DNA of 64,000 nt from Lyophyllum atratum (taxonomy: Eukaryota > Basidiomycota > Agaricomycetes > Agaricales > Lyophyllaceae), in NCBI GenBank assembly GCA_014905825.1, contig JACGCN010000001.1:1426001-1490000 (forward strand), written 5' to 3'. The notes beneath the pieces are model-generated. The model was not told the origin of the DNA. It did no database searches and saw only the letters and a program-made list of their open reading frames with translations. How positions within the stretch are numbered: position 1 is the stretch's first letter; the number at the start of each line of letters is the position of its first letter. Below are positions 33,901 to 45,827 of this stretch, one piece after another. The position numbers and the translations under genes are program-made.

Positions 33901-36900
33901 GGCACCCAGCAATTTTGAGATCAAACTATCGGAGATGCGCGAACAATTCGTGGACGAGCACTCTCGATGGTTTGCAAACTACCTGGTTGATCAACGGATC
34001 AGTACTGAACCGAATAATCATGGGCTCTACCTTCGATTCTTGGATTCTCTGGATCGACAGAAGCTGTCCAAGTTTGTGTTGCAGGAGACCTTCGTCAAGG
34101 CAGCTGCCATGTTGAACTCCGAGAGGTCAATGCAGTCCGGGTCCGATCGAAACACGTTGAAGAACGTCGGTGCATGGTTGGGTACCATTACATTGGCCCG
34201 CGATCGCCCGATAAAGCACAAGAACCTGTCGTTCAAGGATCTCTTGATTGAGGGATACGACAACGGGCGTCTCATTGTAGCGATCCCTTTCGTTTGCAAA
34301 ACTCTTGAACCTTGTGTCAAGTCCAAGGTGTTCAAACCCCCGAACCCATGGTTGATGGCTGTTATCAGCTTACTCGCCGAGCTCTATCACTTTGCGGAGT
34401 TAAAACTCAACCTCAAGTTCGAGATTGAGGTTCTATGCAAGGCTCTCGAGATCGACCTTGATACGGTTGAGGCGACGACGATCCTGAGGAACCGACCTCT
34501 CGCCGACTCTGGGTTGCCGTTACCGGATTATGTCTTGGATATCAACGCACTTCCTATGGGTGGTGATCATGTCGGCCACGGGGATTCACAGATATTGCCT
34601 ATTGGGCCGTCGAGTCCGTCGGACTCCCAGCGGGCTGTGGGAGCACATATCGAGGCGATTCTTTCTGCATTGCAACTTCATGTCCACGTCAATCCTCAGC
34701 TATCTCCGTTAAACGTCAATCACGCATTTAAGCGGGCGGTGCAAATGGCGGTCGACAGGGCTGTTCGAGAAGTATGTATTCCGGCTTTATATAACGCTCT
34801 TGCTAAGACTTTTTTGTTAGATTATCCTTCCTGTTGTGGAACGTTCAGTGACTATTGCTGGAATCTCGACTCGGGAATTGGTCTCAAAAGATTTCGTAAC
34901 TGAGGCTAACGAGGAGAAACTGCGAAATGCTGGCCACTTGATGGCGAAGAAGCTTGCAGGAAGTCTCGCCCTGGTGACATGCAAAGAACCACTGAAAAGC
35001 AATCTTGCCACACATCTTCGTCAGTTCTTGACCGATCATGGCTTCGCGGAGGTTAAACCCATTCTTATGTCGTTGAGAGATCATTTTTTCTAATATGTAT
35101 AACTTGCAGGTGGTCCCCGAACAAGTTGTTCAGATGATCGTTGCAGATAATCTGGACATAGCATGCTCAGCGATTGAGAAAGCTGCTATGGAGAGAGCGG
35201 TTTCCGACGTCGATGAAGGCTTTGCTGCTTCCTATGAAGCCCGGCGGCGTCATCGAGAGGTTCGTTTTTTTTTGTTTCGTGTTGTTCATCTGATATCATT
35301 AAACACAATAACAGCTTCGAAGTGGTCAGCCCTTCTGGGATCCATCGGCGCCAACGTCGAACTTCGGTGTAAACCTTCCTGACCCGTTGCGAATCAAAGC
35401 AAACGGCCTCCAGCCCCACCAAGTAGGAGTCTACGAAGATTTTTGTAAGTCGAAGGAAGTCACCATTTTCCTTCAAAAAACTGATCGGCTCAAAGCTACA
35501 GACGCAAAAAGGAGGCTTACCAGCAGGCCGAGTTCCACGATGTCTTTCGCCACTCCCCCACTCTACCCATCATCCCCTGCATCCGAACTATCAGGATTCC
35601 ACAACCACCCAGAAGCAATGGAGCGTTTCACAGTAAGCTTACTTTTATTTCTCGCTGTCGAAGGGCCATACTCACACCATCATTTACTAGGTTCTCACGC
35701 GGGACTTGGAAGCCATCATGCTGCAGTTACCCGTACAGTCACACGAAGCATCGTTACCACCGAACCATGACATCCGCCATATCGTCGGGCAGATCTTGGC
35801 TCTTGCTAGTGAGGCAGGTGATCGCCAGCGCACGCCATTGATGATGTCCCAGAAGATCGTCCAGCTTCTGTACAAGACTCCATCGCAGCTTGGCCGAGAT
35901 GTCTATGTTGCCCTCCTAGGCAGGCTATGTAGGCAATTCGAAGATGTCGAAAGAGAGGCCATTACTTGGCTACTGTACGCAGAGGATGAGGTAGGTTGTT
36001 TGGACCATGCCTCGAAGATCTCATTTGACTCTCTTTTCAGCGAAAGTATAATGTCGATGTCACTGTGACATTATTACGCAGTGGCCTTATCAACATCGCG
36101 CCCCAGGATCAACAACTTGCCAAAACACTGCTTGCCGATCCACGCCCCACCTTGCTCAGTTTTACGACAAACCTGATTCGCGAGTGCTTGTCCAGTGAAC
36201 CACCAGTCGCCTCTCAGAGCCAATTCGCCTATTCCATTGAGATTCTTAGCCAACTTTCCCAGGCTGGGAGAGCCAATGATGAGTTAGTCGCTCTCACCAC
36301 ATTGCCTCAATACACTTGTGATTTAACCATGTCTCGAACATTTCAGGGTGAACAGACTTCTGGAAGATCTTCACGGTGCTCGACGTCTTTCAGCTTCCGC
36401 GACACCTGACCCAGCTGTGGCTATCGCTCGTCAAGCGTCGGTGAAGCCAGAAACTGAACAATTGCGTGAGAAGTTGTTCGTATGGTTCCAGCAGTGGGTT
36501 ACCATCTATCAGAGGTCTCACAGCCCGGAAAAGAACTTCGTCCCATTCATCACCCAATTAACGAAGCAAGGAATCCTGAAGATGGAGGACGTGTCGTCGT
36601 TCTTCTTCCGAGTCTGCGCAGAATCAAGCGTCAATAGCTATATCAAATGCCTCTCCACAGGCGATTATGATTATGCATTCCAGGCTCTAGATGCTATGTC
36701 CAGGCTCATCGTCTACATCATCAAATACCACGGCGACGCTTCAGGCGTGAACAACGACCAGGCAAAGGTGCACTACTTGACGAAGATCCTTTCCATCTTC
36801 GTACTAGTGTTAGCCAACTTGCATGAAGAACAAGGACCGGCGTTCCAACAAAAGCCATTCTTCAGATTTTTCTCGAGTCTCGTCAACGATCTCCACGGGA

Positions 36901-38195
36901 TTGAAACGCACCTTGGGCCGGTCTACTTCCAACTGTTGATTGCGATCAGGTAGGGTAGCTGACCAATTGCTGCAACTTGTCTGACCGCCCCCTTTACAGC
37001 GACACGTTCAGTTCATTGCAACCAACCTATTTCCCTGGTTTTGCTTTCTCCTGGATGTGCCTGATCTCCCACAGGCTCTTCATGCCGAAGTTGCTCTTGT
37101 CGGAAAATCGCGAGGTATGGTTTTATGGGATTTGTCAAGTTATCTGGCTAATTCATTTTAAACTAGGGATGGTCTGCATTCCATAAGCTTCTCTTGTCGC
37201 TTTTCAAATTCCTGAGCCTTTTCTTACGGGATTATGACGTTCAGCCGGCGGCTAGCGACCTCTATCGCGGCGCTCTCCGTCTTGTCTTAGTCCTCCTTCA
37301 CGACTTCCCTGAATTCCTGAGCGAGTACTACTTCTCCCTATGCGACGCTGTCCCACCCAACTGCGTCCAGCTCCGCAACATTGTTCTCAGTGCATTCCCC
37401 CCCTCCCTCGTACTACCCGACCCATACCTGCGCAACCTTAAATTTGATTCCATCCCTGAAATGGGGCCTATTCCACCTATCCTATCAGATTTCTCCTCTG
37501 GACTCAAGAACGGGGATCTGCGTAATTATCTGGATCAGTATCTTCTGAACCGTGGGACACCATCTTTCCTCCCCTCCCTCAAAGACCAGTTGAAGCTTCC
37601 TGGTGCCGCTGAAAACTCGGTTGACTCGTATAACCTACCCCTCATCAACTCCCTCGTCATGTACATTGGCGTCTCGTCTGTTGCTCAAGCTAAGGCTAGA
37701 AGTGGTTCATCCCTCTTCAATCCCAATGATCCTGGGGTTGTGGCTTTGCAATACCTTGCGGCTGACCTCGACGTTGAAGGTAATGTCAACGCCAATATCT
37801 AACTTATCAATCGCTAATGTGATTCCAGGACAACACCACCTTCTGGTGTCCATCGGACTGCACCTGCGATACCCAAATGCGCACACCCATTGGTTCAGTT
37901 CTTTGGTCCTTCATCTGTTCTCGGAGGTCAAAGACAACCAATTCCAGGAGATTGTTACTACTACTCTGCTAGAGCGCTTCATTGTACACCGTCCCCACCC
38001 ATGGGGTGCATTGGTGACTTTCATCGAATTGCTTCGTAACCAGAAGTACGACTTCTGGAGGAAGGACTTCGTCAAGGTGGCTCCAGAAGTGACAATGCTT
38101 CTTGAGCGTGTAAGTGTCTGCTTTCTATTATGACTGTCATTTTTACTGAACCGGACGCTCTATAGGTGGCAAGGTCTATCCCCCCTTCGTCGTAG
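30953..38195 (+). CDS. NOT1: CCR4-NOT complex scaffold subunit Not1
   Basis: Large scaffold on which the Ccr4 and Caf1 deadenylases, Caf40 and the Not module assemble to shorten poly(A) tails. The start is MDNPPSTNIHTIVKAQIVF. The N-terminal HEAT region includes DTYLHFIRRLIVHSQNRLAS and SFDKVDRHGVDTATLKLL. The MIF4G-like and CN9BD regions follow (VREMLDKAIKISAELVHMG, MFLAGHPNHQLVFMRIWQI, SCMLHFLFDEYKFFQSYYP, IILPVVERSVTIAGISTREL). The C-terminal Not1 domain includes LLINALRY-type helices, with NLHEEQGPAFQQKPFFRFFS and HPWGALVTFIELLRNQKY, ending VARSIPPSS at 38195. Two probable single-base losses disturb the frame near 32425 (LADSDS/LEIRGC) and near 33662 (EWQPLC/RLLAIPHLAEARPDL). With these, about 2100 residues, the usual size. 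Confidence 0.94.
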
Positions 38196-38752
38196 AATTT
38201 TTGTCGTTATTATTGTTGCTATCTGTCGTACATCTCTTTCCTGTTCTATTGGGTTTCTTATTCTTACCATACTGTATTGTAACAACATTTCTTTCACCGC
38301 CTTCAAGTGTTGAAAAAGGTGCAAGACCCATTACGTCTAAACCCCTTTCTTGAGCTCAGAAATTGTTGTGTATTATCGTCAACGTGGTGGAACTCCCATA
38401 TTATTCCTTTCACATCTAAATGTCCATCAAACCACCCATACAGAGAGGGCTTCGTTCCAGTTCCATTCCCGGCTCCATATCCTGCGCAATATCGCACTTT
38501 CAGTTTCGGACTTGAAAAGAGACGATGCTTCACTACTCACCCAGCACCGCGAATACCAGCCGCGCCGATGCTGTCTGTCAGAGGACCAGTAACAACCCAA
38601 CTTGGGACTGTAACTCCGGTGCGAATGGGAAACAACCTAGCCAACCTTTCAAGTGAAGAATGACTATTTGCCAGAAGAAAGAGCATATTGCTGTCTGCCC
38701 CCCCTGCAGGATGTGGGTGGAGAAACATTGAGGCTAAAATTAACAACTCGAA
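38196..38752. other. convergent intergenic region (NOT1 / hydrolase)
   Basis: About 560 bp that should contain both 3' UTRs. Open frames on either strand (38307-38663, 38303-38533) lack conserved-looking composition, and no splice chain joins them. Confidence 0.45.
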
Positions 38753-41700
38753 TCAGCACGCCCCAGCAAATAAGGCAGTAATCACACCTGTATCCAAATC
38801 ATCGAGCGCCTGTCCGTTCAGTTCCAGAGTAGAACCCTTCACTTCAAATGGCGTCTTCTTCGTAGCGAGAACATTCTGGACAAATGGCGACGAAGCGTCT
38901 CCTACATATACAAGATTTCCTAGAGGTGATCTTCCTGTTTCCAGCAGAACTTGAGCCTTCGACTCCGACATGATTTCTGAGTCCAATCTATGATATATAT
39001 GAAGGTCATGAGACAGCCGCAAAGCCACAGAAAGTCCTCGGGATTTCCTGTCATCGGGAACGATAAAAATGATCGAGTCGGGAGATGATAGGATGTTCTG
39101 AATTCTGGAAGGAGGAAGTGGTTTTCGGGGTTGCTGCGAGATATTGGCCTATCAACGGACTCTGGTGAGTGGAATTCCGCAGAGTCAGAGTCAAGAGGTG
39201 TCACCTGCCAAGCAGCACTCTTGGTAGCGCTAAAGTAGGTTGGGCCAGCAGTCGCTTGTGAAATTGAAATGGAAGAGTCGCCAATTTGGACAGTATCGCA
39301 CATGCATAGTCGATGGTCCAAAGAGAATGATTCCACGTTTGAGGTCAAAACCCGAGCAAAGCCAGATCCGTCTAGCTTCACATGCAGCCGCGCCAGTCTA
39401 TGTGATCGGTTTAGTAGAGGGTGATAGTCCCGGCGAACAGTCTGTAGGTCGCTCACCGACCAGGGAGAAGAAGACTTTCAATCTTCCAGCCATGCAGCGA
39501 ACCGCTTGCGCTGGGGTCTGACACGGTGAGCGTGAAGTGCCTTGCCGACCTTGAACTGAGGGCAGGTGCATCCGCCAATAGGCTGTCTAAGAAAGCTCTT
39601 AACGAGATCGTTATCAAATACAGTGGAATACCAATGGTCCTCGCCGGCATCTTCTTGCAGGCTTATGATAGAAGATACGATCAGCGAAACATCTTGGATG
39701 AGTTAGGTGTTTTGTGCCCACGTTACGTTTTTGGCCCCTTGCGTTTGGAGAATGCTCACAGCTTCTCTTGAATGCCAGACTGGGACATTTCTGTCGCTTC
39801 CGCTGACGAGGAGGATTAATGGAAGGCAAGACAGAAGTCATGGGAGGAACGTAGGTTTACCCGTGGATGGCTAACACAGGGGTGTCGACGAGATTTGAAA
39901 GATGCAAGTCATTGTCGTCTGGTGTTAGGGACGATTCTAGTAAAGCGCGCAACGCGGGGTCTATGTAATGACTGGATCTGCGAATGTTGAAGGTCCATTA
40001 CTTCGTTATTAACCAGTAGTCGACCTGTATTACCTTGACATCGTCAACGGAACATAAGCGTGAGACTTGATGTATCCAGCCGCGGGAACCACTAGGCAGC
40101 GATTATTCGAAACAGGGTCCGCAGACAGGAAGGATAAATCATACCACCGAGCACTCTATCAGGGTATCTAGATGCAAGATACCAAGCCCCTTGACCGCCG
40201 TTTGAGTGGCCAACGAGCACCACCTGCGGGTTAGAACTGATTTTCCATCCTTTCCAATCCCTATTACTCTGCAAGACAGAGGACAAGGCATTTGCAGCGG
40301 CCCAAACATCCCGGGCGCTGGGCCCATGCCAGTCGAGGCCCTATCGAACCGGGGGTCAGATAATCGGGTCGAGGGAAGTGACTCAACGTACCCAGGATGT
40401 CCGCCCTGACGGAAACACTAACCAGCTATGTTTGTTACGGGGAATTGACTGTGTCCAGAATTGTTGCTCAAAAATATCTACGCCAGCGCCATCTGGGTAA
40501 GAGTACGAGTCAGACTTTTCTACTTCCCAAGGAATTCATTGCGCACGGAGTGCCAGAATCGGGGGGTATGCCTTCCCTAGGGGTTGTAGGATTGGCGGAA
40601 CAGCAAGAAATGCAGTTGGAAGCGAGCGAGAATAGAAATAAGTCGCTTTAACAGGTTTAAAGGAAGATGGCGTCCATTGGGCTTGATGATTTACAGGGAT
40701 TGTAACAGTGATTGTTTTGGTTACACCCTCGTTGGATGTTGCGGCAAGGCGGACCTCAAGGGTAGACAGAAGGAATAGATCGCTCTGAGTGAGCAAAAGT
40801 GGGACTATGCGCGTCTGAGATGGTGCGATTATAGTGTCCCGTTGAACGGCAAGTGCGACCTTGGAAGGCTATATCAGCCTGGTTAAGGAATAAACCAAGT
40901 AATGAGACCTTTGCATCAAGGGCTGTGGCATTAGTAACAGTCCACCAACCAGAGATACTCCTCAGGGCAATTCCGACGGCATCACCGAAGGCTACTCCAT
41001 CAATGAAGTCGCAGATGACGTCCTTGTGAGGGTATGTGGACCAGCGAGTGAATCAAGGTTTCAAGTTCCACGGCCAGGCGGATGGTTTGAATGGGTACTT
41101 CACCGCCTTGGACAGTTGGGTCGCCAAATAGTCTGATCTGTTGAAGCTGGCGAGACTGAGGTAGAAGGGTTATACGTGCACTCTTACCTCATAGTCACCA
41201 CTGACAAAGATATGGTAGACGGTGGGCTCCTTTGAACATGGTGGAAACGGAAGTTGAACTGCACGAGCTAGGGCGCGTTCCATGTCATAAATATTTCCGG
41301 CATGCCATTCAGGCACAGTAAACCGACGTTCAGCTTGACCAGCAGGAAGGATTGTAAAAAATGAGCCTTGAATCAGATTGACTAGAAGACGCGGGAAAGG
41401 CTTATGTCCTGACGATGGAGGGTGCACCGTCAATGTCCCACGCAGAACTGCATGGTGTTGCAACGCGGCCCAGCCCTCTGTCGCTCGAAGGGATTGCCAT
41501 CTACAACACTCGCGTCAGATGGGGGCAAAATGGCGGAGAAGATGTATGCCTTATGTCTGGAAAAGATACTTTGAGGGTCCCATTAGCGTCCGACTCAGTT
41601 GTGGACCAAGAGACTTTGCCACGATCGGCATAGGAAGATGGCCAGGCCTGGGTAAGGTCAATTGGCTCCGACACTGTACGAGAACTAATGACGATATATA

Positions 41701-41908
41701 AATATACTGAGTGAATTGGTCATTACAGTCGAGGGGAAATGAAGGTGAGAGATAGTGCTGCTCTCGAGCATGAATTGGAAACGGCCCCAGGATCTATATT
41801 GGCTGTCAAAGACCACTATGAAAAAGTCCAAGCAATACATACATCCCAGATGGTGCCCAGTTCTACTCTCCAGCCAGCTTCTTCAGCCAGAATGGACTGC
41901 CTTGCCAT
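38753..41908 (-). CDS. large protein with alpha/beta-hydrolase domain
   Basis: Multi-domain protein of the fungal peptidase S9/PHB-depolymerase-like hydrolase group. The hydrolase core carries the nucleophile elbow VVLVGHSNGGQGAWYLASRY (G-x-S-x-G as GHSNG, Ser near 40220) and, further on, NLVDTPVLAIHG. Upstream is a beta-rich domain (FPRLLVNLIQGSFFTILPAG, RRFTVPEWHAGNIYDMERA, TVYHIFVSGDYE, ITVTIPVNHQAQWTPSSF). Downstream is a second beta-rich region with GRSPLGNLVYVGDASSPFV and a short end FAGAC. The start at 41908 (MARQSILAEEAGW) is tentative, since the first exons are short and I see no clear signal peptide. Substrate unknown. Several introns of about 50 nt are needed; the model is approximate in 39500-40150. 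Confidence 0.7.
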
Positions 41909-42052
41909 GCTAGAATGCAAAAAGAAAGAACGGCACGATCAGATATGACTGTTTCATGAGGGTAGGAGTTTGTCGAAGCCACCTGAACCAAACAAGCGAG
42001 TTTGTAGGGCCGTAAGCAGCGGCGCTGTGTTTCCTGCTACTACGTTACAATT

Positions 42053-42454
42053 ATGCCAAGCAGACAAGGTGGAAAGGCAAAGCCTCTCAAGGTTATTGCA
42101 GGCGTATATTCATGACATTCATCTGTCTGACAAAGGTCTGGATTGTAGGCTCCTAAAAAGGAGAAGAAGGAGGAGACTGAAGAAGAGATTGCGTTTAAAG
42201 AAAAGAAGAAGAAAGACGCAGAAGCCGAAAAGGCTGCAAAAGAGCGAGGTATGTGCGACGATGCTTCTGGCCGGATTTCTTCTGACAATTTTTCATAGCG
42301 TTGAAGAGTGAGTTGCAGGAGAATATGCTGTGGTTATCGCTGACTGATCTATGGCAGGTGGGCCGATGGTTGGCGGCGGAATCAAGAAGTATGTTAGCTG
42401 GCTGAAGAGTAGGTGTATATACTGACATTTGCAACTAGATCTGGCAAGAAGTAG
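42053..42454 (+). CDS. TMA7: translation machinery-associated protein 7
   Basis: Small, highly charged ribosome-associated protein of about 63 residues. Exon 1 (42053-42091) reads MPSRQGGKAKPLK; after a 57-nt intron, exon 2 gives APKKEKKEETEEEIAFKEKK and continues Lys/Glu-rich. A 9-nt micro-exon (42299-42307) follows, then GPMVGGGIKK, and a last exon SGKK with TAG at 42452-42454. The start, the Lys-rich middle and the GG-IKKSGKK end are diagnostic of TMA7. Splice sites are canonical and phases match. Striatin begins about 170 bp downstream on the same strand. Confidence 0.93.
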
Positions 42455-42621
42455 ACTAGAAGACTAGAAATGACGAGGAGGAGGAGGAGACTGTAGCTAG
42501 ATGGCTGGAATTTGTCGGTGTTTGTGATGAAATTGTTGTAACCCACATGATATCTGTACCAGACTCGCAAACCATACATCCACCCCTCATTTCCCTCCTG
42601 CCCTCCTCTATTCAGCTCCCC

Positions 42622-45349
42622 ATGTTGGGCCCATTACAAGGTATCCAACCCAACACGCAGCAGCAGCAGAACCAACACCAGCAGCAACAGCAACACCAGC
42701 AGCAGCAGCAAGCTGGCCAGCAGAATAATATTCCTCCACCGCCACCACAGAATGGCCAGGATTTCACCCTTTCCAGCGTCCTTCACTTTCTGCAGACAGA
42801 ATGGAGGAGGTACGAACGCGACCGTAACGAGTGGGAAATCGAACGGGCAGAGATGAGGGTTCGTTCGGTTGCTTCTTTTTGCCTGCACGTCGCGTCGTTA
42901 CATTTATGCTTGCAGGCACGTATAGCTCTACTCGAGGGAGAGCGAAGGTCCTTTGAAAATGTAAAACTCGATCTTATGCGTCGTATCAAAATGCTTGAAT
43001 ACGCTCTACGCATGGAACGGTGCGATGTCGTGCTCCTCCCCGTCAGCATCAGGCCCTGACGTGTCTTCCTCGCCAGCTCGAAACAGCTGACCCAACCGAC
43101 TTCGCAAAATGTCCCGCCTTCGAAATTAGCTGCTATTCAAAACCACATAGCCTCGTCTTCCCAAAAAGATGATGCTCAAAGTCACAAAGAGGAAAGCGGC
43201 AGCAGCTCTCCCCGAAGCGAAGGTCTGCTTTGTTTACTTTTCGCACCTGAATTATGCTCACACCTTCTACCTTCAGATTCTCCCTTACCAGATAGCAGGT
43301 TACCCAATGGTGCACCCGCTGTCGGCTCTCTTGGAAGACCGGGTTCCTGGGGGGGAGCAAACTGGCCCAACGCCCCTGGTGGTGGAGCAGTGCCTGGGCT
43401 CGGGAAACCCCCTCCAGGGAGGGATCCCAAAAGTAGGGCAAGAAGTCGCGACTACTTGAAACAGTGTGTCTATCTCATTGTCTATTGTCTCACACGACAC
43501 CCATAGCGTTCCCTAGATGTCTTCAGGAAATCTCATATTTAACGTCACCCCAAGCCATGAACCCATTACCCAACAGACCCTTGCTCAACAACTCATCTAT
43601 ACCATTATCATTACCCAACGTCCCTTCTTTCGACCAAATTGCATACCACCGACCCCGAAAGGTTCTTCCTGAAGCGGGAAAGATTTTCCTATCTTGAATG
43701 GTCACCCCATAATGTCCGGTCCATCCTCGGCTCCAATCTCTAGTGGAGGACCCCTGTTGGAGCGTAATAATCCCATGGCGTCTGGACAAACTCCACAGCA
43801 GTCAACGGGATTGAATCCTCTCCCATCCCAGTCCTCCTCTGGACCTTCACAGGCAGACAAGGAGAAAGACGGAGAAACGGAAGCTCGACAGCTTACGGCG
43901 ATTTTCCGGCCCGACGACGCGGGAGAGTGGAAGGAGAAGCTTAGGCTATCTCACGAAGCGTCAGAGCAAGCAAGATTAGCACGGGAAGGACCAGCTGAAG
44001 ATGAAGAAGAGGTCAAGGAGGATGAGAGTGAAGTGGAAGATGACGAGACCAGTGTGGGGAGTGAAGGTGAAGGAGCAAAGGTCTGGAAAGCAAAACGGAC
44101 ACTCAGAAAGTTAGTCGTGTGATTGGAGCTAGTCCCAAGGTGGCTTACTTATTTTACCATCAGTCATTTGGATGCTGTACGGGCACTCGCTTTCCATCCG
44201 ACTGAACTGTGCCTGGCGACAGGTGGAGACGACTGCACGGTCAAGATCTGGCGGGTGGACGTCGCTGGTTTGGCTTCTTCAGTGTACGTCATACAACCTT
44301 TGCGTTGTGCATCCGCCTCTTTAACATCCGATCGTACAGTGCACGAGCGACTACGGAGGTCGAACCGCAGCTCACACTGCGTGGACACTCGGCTGCTATA
44401 ACACGGCTTATTCATGCTCCAACGAAGGGACTGCTGTACTCCGCATCACTTGACTCCTCTATTCGTGTTTGGGCCCTTCCAACACACTCGCATACAACGT
44501 ACGCGCCTTATGACGAGACTCGAGCTCGTGGGGAGCTTATCGGGCACACTGACGCTGTGTGGGACTTGGCACTCGTCCGCGATGAGAGCACTCTTATAAG
44601 CTGTGGTGCCGAGGGGACTGTCAAAATATGGGACGTAAGCGGGCCTTCCGGAGGTGGCTCGCTGAGACTCACCTGGGGCTGGGGCGGTCTAGAGAACTCG
44701 GATGAGCTTCGTCCAGAGGATTCGACGGTACCTGGCGCCACAGCTGTTGAGGCTCTCAAGGCAGATCTGAAAAAGGTTGCCGTAGCATATCAAAATGCAG
44801 CTGTCAAGATATTTGACATCGAGAGCGGCAAAGAACTATCGCGGTTGCAGAGTGACATGAGCTATGGTGCGAAGGACCTCTTTTTATGCTGACAAGTGTT
44901 ATTCAATCGTTTTATCACTCTAGATGGCACACCGGCGACACAAATAAATCGCATCGCGTCTCATCCAACATTGTCTCTCCTTGTGACGGCACATGAAGAC
45001 AAGTACATCCGCATCTTCGACATCATGACAGGTATGTCGCATTGTTCAATTTTTTTCGATAAACGTATTGACAGTCTGCCTAGGGCAATGCACACACTCC
45101 ATGTTGGCTCACCTTGATGGTGTTACATCGCTATCGATCGATGCCGCAGGGTTTTCCCTTGTATCAGGGAGCCACGACTGCTCCGTCCGTTTCTGGGACC
45201 TACTTGGCACTCGCGCATGCGTGCAAGAGATTACGACACACAGAGAGAAGGCCAGAGAAGGCGTCCTTGATGTAGAATTCCACCCGACATTACCTTTTAT
45301 GGCGAGTGCAGGTGCCGATGGGGTGGTCAAGCTCTACGCTTCATCATAG
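42622..45349 (+). CDS. striatin (STRIPAK scaffold)
   Basis: Regulatory B-type subunit that links PP2A to kinases in the STRIPAK complex, which controls fungal cell fusion, fruiting and septation. The N-terminus is poly-Gln/Pro, then comes the caveolin-binding/coiled-coil region SVLHFLQTEWRRYERDRNEW, EIERAEMRARIALLEGERRS and DLMRRIKMLEYALRMERSKQ. The signature SRDYLKQCLQEISYLTSPQA follows. After an acidic linker come WD40 repeats: SHLDAVRALAFHPTELCLAT, DDCTVKIWRVDV, LYSASLDSSIRVWALPTHSH, TLISCGAEGTVKIWDVSG, KYIRIFDIMTG, HLDGVTSLSIDAAGFSLVSG and MASAGADGVVKLYASS at the C-terminus. One base appears to be missing near 43677-43682 (EAGK/DFPILNG). An in-frame ATG at 42547 is an alternative start. 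Confidence 0.94.
42658..42711 (+). repeat. CAG/CAA/CAC repeat coding poly-Gln
   Basis: Impure trinucleotide repeat in the striatin N-terminus, encoding a Gln-rich run with Asn and His interruptions, followed by a Pro run at 42735-42750. Confidence 0.85.
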
Positions 45350-45827
45350 GCCCCTCTTGATTTTATCTTATTTTTCGGTCGTAGTACTCCCACTGTTATG
45401 CTAATAGAATTCGCCACACACTTGAGGGATGGCGGTCTTTTTCTTAGTGTCGCCATATTCAGTTTGACGTTACGCTTACTTGTACCTATTGCTTTTGTTT
45501 TGTTTCAGATGATTTTGAAGATGTCTGCAAACATGTATACTTCCCCTTTCGTGGAAGCATACGTTTGCTATATTCCTCGACGCGAACAAGTTAAGAGCAT
45601 CAGCAGAAAGTTGAGTACAGGTTTCATTGGCATTTGCGTGGGGTATAAGTACAATACAACCTTTATCGTCGCGTGTCTAACAAGAAGAGGAAAGGCTAGG
45701 GCTACAGTGGTACTAATATACAAAGGTAGTGAGTTGAAGTGTCGACATAGACGATGAATGATGACACGACGTAGTCCATGGACGTGACAAGAAATAGGGT
45801 GAGGAGAGTGAGGAGAAGTCGTGATCT
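45350..45827. other. convergent intergenic region (striatin / cAMP phosphodiesterase)
   Basis: About 480 bp between two stops. A plus-strand frame at 45398-45757 is hydrophobic at first but lacks a supported start context; I treat it as 3' UTR. Confidence 0.45.

Noticed and set aside
38307..38663. 118-codon plus-strand ORF downstream of NOT1
   Set aside because: Lies in the convergent 3' region, shows no conserved composition and has no promoter or splice support.
42130..42250. Lys/Glu-rich stretch considered low-complexity noise
   Set aside because: It is the genuine central exon of TMA7, supported by the conserved ends and splice sites.
45398..45757. Hydrophobic 119-codon ORF after striatin
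   Set aside because: Directly follows the striatin stop and lacks features beyond hydrophobicity typical of T-rich UTR sequence.
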